Program-made: the position numbers and the translations under genes
Assembly (NCBI RefSeq): GCF_004087915.1
Contig: NZ_CP035108.1
Coordinates: forward strand, 1,612,001-1,676,000
Reading direction: 5' to 3'
Origin: Geovibrio thiophilus
GTDB taxonomy: Bacteria > Chrysiogenota > Deferribacteres > Deferribacterales > Geovibrionaceae
Length of the DNA stretch: 64,000 bases
The notes under the pieces: model-generated
Told to the model about the DNA's origin: nothing
The model's input: only the letters and a program-made list of their open reading frames with translations
Database searches by the model: none
Shown: piece by piece, positions 51,338 to 60,200 of the stretch
Layout of the letters: each line of letters starts with the position of its first letter
How positions within the stretch are numbered: position 1 is the stretch's first letter

Positions 51338-52180
51338 TTAAAGGCTCAGAAGTAGCTCTCTGACTACCTTTGACGCTGTTACGGTGGATACTCCGCTGTG
51401 ATCATAATGCGGCGAAAGTTCAACCACATCAGCAGCTTTTACGTTTAATTCTTTGATAACACTGAGAATATTGTAAATCTCAATAAACTGCCATCCTCCG
51501 GGCTCGGGAGTACCGGTGCCCGGAAAGCCTGACGGATCAAGGACGTCAAGGTCTATTGTAAGATAGACGGGTCTGTTTCCGATGACTTTGGGCAAATCAG
51601 AGAACGGTGTTACCATTGTACCTTCTTTTTTGATAAGATCAAACTCTTCTTTTGTTCCGGAGCGTATTCCGTACTGAAAAATATTTGATGTGCCAGTTAT
51701 TTCCGAAATTCTTCTGATGACTGTGGCGTGTGAGAGCCTTTCCCCCATGTAATCATCACGGAGATCGGCGTGTGCGTCCAGATGGACAACGCATATATCT
51801 TTGGTTTTGAGGCTCACAGAAAGCGCATGGAAAAGCGGGAGGGTAACGAGGTGTTCCCCGCCGAGGGAGATAAGCCTTTTGCCGGAGTTGAAAACCTCAA
51901 GCGCGGCGGCTTCTATAACGCCGAGGATGCTTTTTTTATTTCCGAAGGAGAGCTCCAGATCGCCTATGTCGCAGATCTTCATCTCTTCAAGGTCGGCGTC
52001 CAGTATGGGGCTGTAGGTTTCTATGCCGCAGGAGGATGAACGGATAGCGTCCGGCGCGAATCTTGAACCGGGTCTGAAACTGCATGTTCCGTCATAGGGT
52101 ATGCCCATGATGATGTTTTCGGCTGTGTCAAAAGGCTCGTCACAGGAAATAAAGCAGTTACTGATAGGTTCAAATTTCAT
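51338..52180 (-). CDS. speB: Agmatinase/arginase-family ureohydrolase
   Basis: About 280 residues. Manganese ligands are in place: GGEHLVTL, VVHLDAHADLRDDY and TIDLDVLDPSGFPGTG. SPEPGGW-type and GADVVELSP-type segments (KAADVVELSPHYD) favour agmatinase, which makes putrescine and urea, over arginase, but formiminoglutamase-like specificity cannot be ruled out. The start may be ATG 52180 or a TTG at 52204; neither has a strong ribosome site. Confidence 0.88.
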   Translation of the reverse strand: MKFEPISNCFISCDEPFDTAENIIMGIPYDGTCSFRPGSRFAPDAIRSSSCGIETYSPILDADLEEMKICDIGDLELSFGNKKSILGVIEAAALEVFNSGKRLISLGGEHLVTLPLFHALSVSLKTKDICVVHLDAHADLRDDYMGERLSHATVIRRISEITGTSNIFQYGIRSGTKEEFDLIKKEGTMVTPFSDLPKVIGNRPVYLTIDLDVLDPSGFPGTGTPEPGGWQFIEIYNILSVIKELNVKAADVVELSPHYDHSGVSTVTASKVVRELLLSL

Positions 52181-52234
52181 ATACTTAGTGGTTTCTCCGT
52201 TCAAAATAAATTCTAAGCTTTTAAATCAAAACAG

Positions 52235-52258
52235 GGGAAGCCGTGCACACGGCTTCCC
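52235..52258 (-). terminator. Terminator of asd
   Basis: GGGAAGCCGTG (52235-52245) pairs with CACGGCTTCCC (52248-52258); the minus-strand tail is CTGTTTTGATTT. Confidence 0.8.
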
Positions 52259-52276
52259 GCCGTAAAATTTACTATA

Positions 52277-53296
52277 CTACTTAATTAAAAGTTCTGCAAT
52301 CTGTACTGCGTTTGTGGCAGCACCTTTTCTGAGCTGATCGCCCACAACCCAGAAGCTGAGTGTGTTGTCTGCGGATATATCCTTTCTGATTCTGCCCACG
52401 TAGCAGTCATCCTGCCCTGCAACATAGAGGGGCATGGGGTATTCGCTCTTTTCGGGATTATCCTTAACTATCAGTCCGGGCGCCTTGCTGAAAAGCTCAC
52501 GGGCAAGCTCGGGAGTAATCTCTTTTTCCGTTTCAACAGTAACAGCCTCGGAGTGAGCGGAGAGAACGGGAACACGAACACATGTGGCGCTGACTTTAAT
52601 GTCTTTATCACCCATGATTTTTCTTGTTTCGTTGAACATCTTCATCTCTTCTTTGGTGTAGCCGTTGGCAGTGAAGCTGTCGATGTGGGGGAAAACGTTG
52701 AAAAGAAGCTGGTTGGCAAATTTTTCAGCCTTAATCTCTTTTCCTTCCGCCCATGCCTTGGTCTGATCCATAAGCTCCTGCATAGCCTGTGCGCCTGCGC
52801 CGGAGGAAGACTGGTAGGATGAAACCACCACTTTCTTTATTCTGGAGTAGGCATGAAGAGGCTGGAGCGCCACAACCATAATGATTGTGGTGCAGTTGGG
52901 GTTGGCTATTATGCCTTTATGTTTGAAAGCGTCCTGCGGGTTGACTTCGGGCACTACAAGAGGCACCTCGTCGTCCATTCTGTACGCTGAGCTGTTATCC
53001 ACAACAACTGCGCCCGCTTTAACCGCGGAGGGGGCAAACTCAAGGCTTCTGCCGCCGCCTGCTGAAAACAGGGCAATGTCTATATCCTTGAAGCTGTCAT
53101 GCGTGAGTTCCTGCACCGTGTAATCCTTACCCTTGAACTTAAGCGTCTTTCCAACTGAGCGTTTGGAAGCAAGAAGTCTGAGTTCTGCTATGGGGAAGTT
53201 TCTCTCTTCGAGAATCTGGAGAAAGGTTTCTCCGACGGCGCCGGTCGCACCGGCAATGGCCACGTTGTAAGCGTCTTTTTTCTGTAATTGCGCCAT
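52277..53296 (-). CDS. asd: Aspartate-semialdehyde dehydrogenase
   Basis: 339 residues. NADPH-binding VAIAGATGAVGETF at 12-25, active-site Cys135 in ANPNCTTIIMV, and the later SYQSSSGAGAQAMQEL segment are intact. It makes aspartate semialdehyde for lysine/diaminopimelate, threonine and methionine. GAGG lies eight bases before the ATG. Single gene with its own terminator. Confidence 0.96.
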   Translation of the reverse strand: MAQLQKKDAYNVAIAGATGAVGETFLQILEERNFPIAELRLLASKRSVGKTLKFKGKDYTVQELTHDSFKDIDIALFSAGGGRSLEFAPSAVKAGAVVVDNSSAYRMDDEVPLVVPEVNPQDAFKHKGIIANPNCTTIIMVVALQPLHAYSRIKKVVVSSYQSSSGAGAQAMQELMDQTKAWAEGKEIKAEKFANQLLFNVFPHIDSFTANGYTKEEMKMFNETRKIMGDKDIKVSATCVRVPVLSAHSEAVTVETEKEITPELARELFSKAPGLIVKDNPEKSEYPMPLYVAGQDDCYVGRIRKDISADNTLSFWVVGDQLRKGAATNAVQIAELLIK

Positions 53297-53465
53297 TATT
53301 GCACCTCAAGGAATATGGTAGTAAATGAAATATTATCAGAACTCCCTTTTGTCAACAGTTAAAGAGTATTTCGGACTTTAGAACACTATTATTTGTCTGA
53401 GCTTGTGTTCGTTGTTTGATCATGCTATCACTGAATAAAGCAGAACTTAACAGGATAAATAACCG

Positions 53466-54011
53466 ATGTATGAAAGGAAGATATACGACATCCCGCTGAA
53501 AGGCGGCAAGACCATGCGCATACGTCAGGGAGCATTCGGCAGCGGAGAACACGAAACCACCCTCGCCTGCCTGAAACATCTCCAAAAAATGGACTTGGCG
53601 GGCAAACGGGTTCTGGACGTGGGCTGCGGCACGGGAATATTGGGTATCGCCGCCTGTATGCTCGGCGCTGAAATGTGCATCGGGTTTGACCCCAGCTTCG
53701 CCGCATGCGAAACCGCCCTCTTCTGCAATGAGCTTAACGGCGTGACGAACAATTATGTTATATGCGGGTATAATGATGCCGTGCGCGGCTGCTTTGACGT
53801 TGTGGCGGCGAATATATATCAGGATATTCTCATTGCACTCTGTTCTTATATAGCTGATATTTTAACAGACGAAGGAATCGCCCTGCTCTCCGGCATTCCC
53901 ATTGAATATAATTATGATGTAAGGGTTTGCTACGAAAGGCAGGGGTTCAAAGTCCTTGACTTGAATCTGCATGATGAATATAGTACGGTTCTTTTGAAAA
54001 AGGGCGGTTAG
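53466..54011 (+). CDS. Short PrmA-like SAM methyltransferase
   Basis: 181 residues. IRQGAFGSGEHETTLACL matches the PrmA AFGTGxHxTT signature, and VLDVGCGTGILGIAA is SAM motif I; VVAANIYQDIL resembles the NPPY-region of PrmA. PrmA is normally near 290 residues with an N-terminal domain that holds ribosomal protein L11; that domain is absent here, so L11 may not be its target. The last codons and the TAG stop (54009-54011) lie inside the tRNA-Arg gene. Confidence 0.83.
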   Translation: MYERKIYDIPLKGGKTMRIRQGAFGSGEHETTLACLKHLQKMDLAGKRVLDVGCGTGILGIAACMLGAEMCIGFDPSFAACETALFCNELNGVTNNYVICGYNDAVRGCFDVVAANIYQDILIALCSYIADILTDEGIALLSGIPIEYNYDVRVCYERQGFKVLDLNLHDEYSTVLLKKGG

Positions 54012-54075
54012 CTCATCAGGATAGAGTGCAGGCCTCCGAAGCCTGAGGTGATGGGTTCGACTCCCATACCGCCCA
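54002..54075 (+). tRNA. tRNA-Arg (anticodon CCG)
   Basis: Acceptor GGGCGGT (54002-54008) pairs with ACCGCCC (54068-54074), discriminator A. The anticodon stem CAGGC/GCCTG encloses loop CTCCGAA, giving anticodon CCG. The T arm is ATGGG-TTCGACT-CCCAT. CCA is not encoded. The first ten bases overlap the end of the methyltransferase gene. Confidence 0.95.
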
Positions 54076-54188
54076 TTTTTTAATTTCTTTCTCCCCAAAT
54101 AACTCAATTTTTATCTTTTTTTATTTGCCTCTCATATCAGCGATTTATCCGCTTACTGAAAACTTTTTTCAAAATATTTTACGCACCT

Positions 54189-54240
54189 GTACCATGGTAC
54201 GATGTTCCTGTTGATTTTCTGATTTAACATTGATTATCAA
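54189..54240. promoter_or_regulatory. Palindromes upstream of the adhesin gene
   Basis: GTACCATGGTAC (54189-54200) is a perfect 12-base palindrome, and TTGATTATCAA (54230-54240) is an 11-base one ending 21 bases before the start codon. Both lie in the adhesin's promoter/leader region and may be regulator sites. Confidence 0.45.
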
Positions 54241-54261
54241 TAAAAACCGAAGAGGTATTTT

Positions 54262-57200
54262 ATGGCTCAGGCAGGAACAATTAAATCAATCAGCGGAACG
54301 GTAACGGCGCAGAGCGCAGACGGTCAGGTCCGCTCACTCGGCGTGGGTGACATAGTTTTTGAAAACGAAATCATCCAGACGGGAATCGGCGGCGCGGTAG
54401 TTATCGTGCTTGCTGACAACAAGGAAATATCACTCGGTGAAAATGCTGAGATGATGCTTGACGAAACAGTTATAGCCTCTGTTGAAGGCGATGACGCGTC
54501 AGTTTCAGATGTTGAGGCTCTTCAGGCTGCACTTGAAGCAGGCGAAAACATTGATGAGATTGAAGAAGAAACAGCCGCAGGTGAGGAAGACCAGTTTCAG
54601 TTCCTCGCATCCTACTATGGCGGTGATGACACCGAAGGTCAGGTTGGCACATACCTTCTTGATGCTGCGGATGATGAAGGCGGACCTGATGCCCCTGATG
54701 AAGACGGCGCAGGCAACGCAGACCCTGTTGCGGCTGACGATGCAATAATTATGGATGAAGACGGTGTGTTCACCGGTCAGCTTCCCGCTGCTACGGACAC
54801 TGACGGCGATAACGTAATCTATGCTGTGGGAACTCCCCCTGTTAACGGTATACTCGTTATCAATCCAGACGGCTCCTACACCTACACCCCCAACCCCAAC
54901 TACAACGGTCCCGACAGTTTCACTTATGTAATTGATGACGGAAACGGCGGAACAGTCACTTACACAGTTGATATAATTGTTAATCCTGTTAACGATGTAC
55001 CCGTGCTCACAGGCGATGAAGGCGATGTTGTCGAAGACGTAACCACATCTGTAAGCGGTCAGGTGACTATAGAAGACATAGACGAAGGCGAAAGCTTTTT
55101 CCGCCCTTCCGAGCTTACAGGCGAGTATGGCTCATTCGTGCTTGACGCAAACGGCAACTGGACATACACCCTCAACAATGACGTTGTACAGTCCCTCCCC
55201 GAAGGCGCCACACTTACGGAATCTTTTGAAGTTGTCTCCCTTGACGGCACAGCAACTGAGACAGTGACTATCACAATAACAGGCACTAACGATGTACCTG
55301 TGATAACAGGCGAAGCAACAGGTAATGTTGTTGAAGACGGCGAAACCCTTTTAACTTCCGGCAAGCTTGATATAGTTGATGTGGATGAAGGCGAAAGCTC
55401 ATTCCAGCCTACCGAGCAGGAAGGCAGCTACGGCTCATTCGCAATGGATGAGAACGGCAACTGGACTTATCAGCTCAACAACGAAAACGGTGCTGTTCAG
55501 GCACTGCCCGCCGGTGTGACACTCACGGAAACATTTGAAGTAATATCCTTTGACGGCACAGCAACAGAGACAGTGACAATCACAATCACAGGCACAAATG
55601 ATGTACCTGTAATAACAGGCGTTGCATCCGGCGATGTTGTTGAAGACGGCGAAGTCCTTTTCACTTCCGGTAAGCTCGATATAGTTGATGTGGACACAGG
55701 CGAAAGCTCATTCCAGCCCGCTGAGCAGGCAGGAGAATACGGCTCATTCGCAATGGATGAAAACGGCAACTGGACTTACACCCTCAATAACGAAGCTGTT
55801 CAGTTTCTCCCCGAAGGTGTGACACGCACTGAAACATTTGAAGTAATATCCTTTGACGGCACAGCAACAGAGACAGTGACTATTACAATCACAGGCACTA
55901 ACGATGTTCCCGTTATAACCGGAGAGGCATCCGGTGATGTCGTTGAAGACGGTGAAGTCCTTTTCACCACGGGCAAGCTTGATATAGCCGATGCGGATGA
56001 AGGTGAAAGCTCATTCGAGCCCTCAGAGCAGACAGGCATATACGGCTCATTCGCAATGGATGAAAACGGCAACTGGACATACACGCTCAATAACGAAAAC
56101 AGCGATGTTCAGGCACTGCCCGCTGAGGCAACTCTTACAGAATCTTTCGTTGTTTACTCATTTGACGGTACAGCTACAGAAACAGTGACTGTCACAATCA
56201 CAGGCACTAACGATGTACCCGTTATAAGCGGCGATAACTCAGGCGATTTGGTTGAAGATGTTACTCTCACTGCGGCAGGCAAGCTTGATATAGCTGATGT
56301 TGACACGGGCGAAAGCTTCTTCCAGCCATCTCAGCAGTCCGGTCAGTACGGTTCATTCGTAATGGATGAAAACGGCAGCTGGACATACGAGCTTAATAAT
56401 CAGGCTGTTCAGTCACTCCCCGCAGGCGCAACGCTCACGGAGGAGTTTGAGGTTCTGTCACTTGACGGCACTGCTTCTGAAACGGTTGTTGTTACAATCA
56501 CCGGAACAAATGATGTTCCCGAAATATCCGGCGATAAAAAAGGCACAGTTTACGAAGACGGTGAAGTTCTCTTCACTTCCGGCAAGCTTGACATCGAAGA
56601 CATAGATGAAGGCGAAAGCTATTTCCGCGCTCAGGAAGACACAGCGGGCAGATACGGCACATTCAGTGTAGACGAGAACGGCAACTGGGTTTATGACCTC
56701 AATAATGACGCGGTTCAGTATCTCCCCGAAGGCGCAAAGCTGAAAGAAACCTTTACGGTAGTTTCCCTTGACGGCACAGCTACCCAGAAAGTGACTGTAA
56801 CCATAGTAGGCACTAATGATGTGCCTGTTATAAGCGGCAAGGACGAAGGCTATGTAACCGAAGATCAGGATGTTTTCTTCGGCAGGCTTATCACAGGCGG
56901 AATGCTCGCTATTGACGACGCCGATCTTCTTCAGGACTTCTTCAAACCTGAAATAGTCAGCGGCGACTATGGCACATTCACTGTCGGACCGCTCGGCGTA
57001 TGGACTTACACAGCGGCTAACGGCAGCGCAGCCATTCAGTCACTTCCAGAGGGAGCAACACTCACTGAAACATTTACAGTAACCTCAATAGACGGTTCCG
57101 CCACTCATGAAGTGACCGTAACCATAACCGGTACTAACGATGTACCGATTATCAGTGGTCAGGATAGCGGCACAGTGACTGAAGACAGTAACTTCCTGTT

Positions 57201-60200
57201 TCTCAGCACCAACGGAAAGCTTGATATAGTCGATGTAGACACAGGCGAAAGCTCCTTCAAGTCCTCTCAGCAGGTCGGAAAATACGGCGCGTTCGTAATG
57301 GACGAAGACGGGAACTGGAAATATACAGCGCTCAACCTGCACCCCTCTGTACAGAGCCTTCCCGCAGGAGCAACACTCACGGAAGAATTCACTGTTGAGT
57401 CCTTTGACGGTACTGCCACTGAGACGGTAACCGTTACCATAGTCGGAACAAACGATGTTCCCCTTATGATAGGCGATTTTAAAGGAACGGCTGTTGAGGA
57501 TGTCAAACTCGGCACTTCCGGCAGAGTTTTTGTTCTGGATATTGATACAGGTGAAAGCTCAGTCATACCCGTTTCTGATGAAGAAGGCACTTACGGTAAA
57601 TTCAACATAGACGCAAACGGTAACTGGACATATGAACTCGATAACGATAACGCAGTTGTTCAGGCACTTCCCGCAGGCGCTAAAGTTACCGATACGTTTG
57701 AAGTAACCTCTTTTGACGGCACTGTTACGAAAACCGTAACTGTCACCATTACAGGCACTAACGATCAGCCCGAAGTCGAAGATGTTTCCAAAGTCGTATT
57801 TGAAGACGGAAGAGTTATTGACGGACAGCTTGAGGTAACAGATGTTGATACGGGTGATACACATACTTTCGCTCTTGTGGATGATGCTCCCGACGGCTTC
57901 ACTCTGAACTCAGACGGCTCATGGTCTTTCGACCCTGATAACGATGCTTACGACAGCCTCGCAAAAGGCGATGTACTTGTGCTTAAGATCCCATACACTG
58001 CCACAGATGATTCCGGCGCCCTCAATGCCGAATCAGAAGAAGGCATGATAACCATCAAGGTTATAGGCACAAACGACAGACCCGAAGTTGAAGATGTTGA
58101 GTTCGGCGTATACGAAAACGGCGCAAAATACACCGGTCAGCTTGATGTGACGGATGTGGACGAAGGCGACAACCATATCTTCCTGCCCGCAAGCAAACTG
58201 CCAGCAGGCTTTATACTGCTGCCCAACGGCGAATACAGCTTCAATCCTTCCAACCCTGCGTATGAAAGTCTGAGAGAAGGCGAAGAGATAACCCTCACAG
58301 TGAAATATGTTGCTGTTGATGATTCATTCTCCCTCAACTCCATTTCCGAGACAGGGACAATCACAATCACAGTGACGGGAACAAACGATCAGCCTTGCGT
58401 TAAAGACGTATTTAAAACTGTTTACGAAGGCGGAAACGAAATCAGCGGACAGGTTCAGGCTCACGACATTGACAGCGGCGATACGCATACCTTCGCTCTT
58501 GTTGACGATGCGCCCGCAGGCTTCACATTCAATTCAGACGGCACTTGGTCATTTGACCCGGCAGACTCTGCGTATGACAGTCTGGCAAAAGGAGAAATTC
58601 TTGTACTCAAAATACCCTTCACTGCCACAGACGACTCAGGCTCAGTTAACGCCGAATCTGACGAAGGCTACATCACAATCAAGATCAAAGGCACTAATGA
58701 CGCGCCCGTAATAGATCTTGAAGCAGACACAGCCAAAACAACCATCACCTACGACTCTCAGAGCGCAGGATTTGATAACGCTATCGGCGTTTACTGGCTG
58801 GATGAAAACGGCGACCCCGTTGATCCGCAGATAATACTCGACGGTTCTCAGAACACTGATTTCGGCGAGATATTCTCTATGGACAGTCTGCCCGGTAACA
58901 TTCAGTTCTTCATCATTGCTGACGGCGCGTCCATCGTGGATGGAAGCACTGTCCTCAGCTTTGACGAAAACGGCAAGCTCCTCATCAACGGTGAAGAGTC
59001 TTCCAAACCGGTTTACTACAGCGAAGACGGTAAGAACCCCGAAGGTCTCCAGTATGTCAGCATTACTGACAATGGTGACGGTACAAGCACAATAGAATTT
59101 GAAGACCAGACCGACGAGGACTTCAATGACGTGGTGCTCACACTGACAGCGGCATCCTTCAGCGAAGGCACAGGCTATGAAACAACTTACGTTGAAAACG
59201 CTGAGCCTGTTTCTATCGCGAGCGAAACAGTTGAGATAACAGATGTGGACGATACCAATATCGAAAGCGCAGTTATCAGGCTTACCAACGCGTTTGAAGG
59301 CGATTTCCTTTCAGTGGGTACCCTCCCCTCAGGAATCGATTATGAAATCAGCTCCGACGGCACAACTGTCACTCTGACAGGCTCCGCCACACTGGCAGAC
59401 TATCAGGAAGCGATCAAGGCAATCGGTTTCGCAAGCGAAAGCGAAAACCCCGCAACAGATGACCGTTATGTTGAAGTAACAGTAAATGACGGTGACGCGA
59501 ACAGCAATACCGCTGTTACAGTTGTCAAAGTTGTTCCTGTTAACGATGCGCCCGTTGCAGTTGATGATTCTATCGAAGTAGAGGAAGACGGTTCTAAAAC
59601 CTTCGGCGTTCTCGGCAACGACTATGATGTGGACGGCGATGATATATCCATCGATGAGTTTACTCAGCCCGCTCACGGTACGGTTACGCTCAATCAGGAC
59701 GGAACATTCACTTATGTTCCCGATGACAACTACAACGGTGAAGACAGCTTCACTTACACAATTGCCGATCCGGACGGTGAAACAAGCACAGCTACGGTTA
59801 ACATCAATGTTACACCTGTGAATGATGCTCCTGTAGCCACTGATGACGGCAGACCGAACTTCAGCTTCACAAGCCTTGCAGGTAACTACTATGCTGTGAG
59901 CACAGAGTTTAACGGTTTGAACGGCAGCACATACAACAATGACAATGGCTATCTGATAGATAACCTGAACGAATTTAAACACATAGTCGATACCACCGAT
60001 CCAGTGGCATCATTTGACGCCACAAAAATCTGGTACGGCTACGGCACGGGAAGTGTTTCTCAGGGCAATAACCTTGCAGGATTCCTCAATCAGGACGGCG
60101 ATTCTCTCAGCTATAACGGCGGGCAGGTCGTAAACTCTGATGAAGGCGGCTTCCATGTCAGCGGTAAAGTGTATATAGAAGCGGGCACTTACAACTTCAA

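Noticed and set aside
54991-58695. Regularly spaced repeats resembling an array
   Set aside because: Units are about 300 bases and all in frame within one protein; they are protein repeats, not CRISPR.
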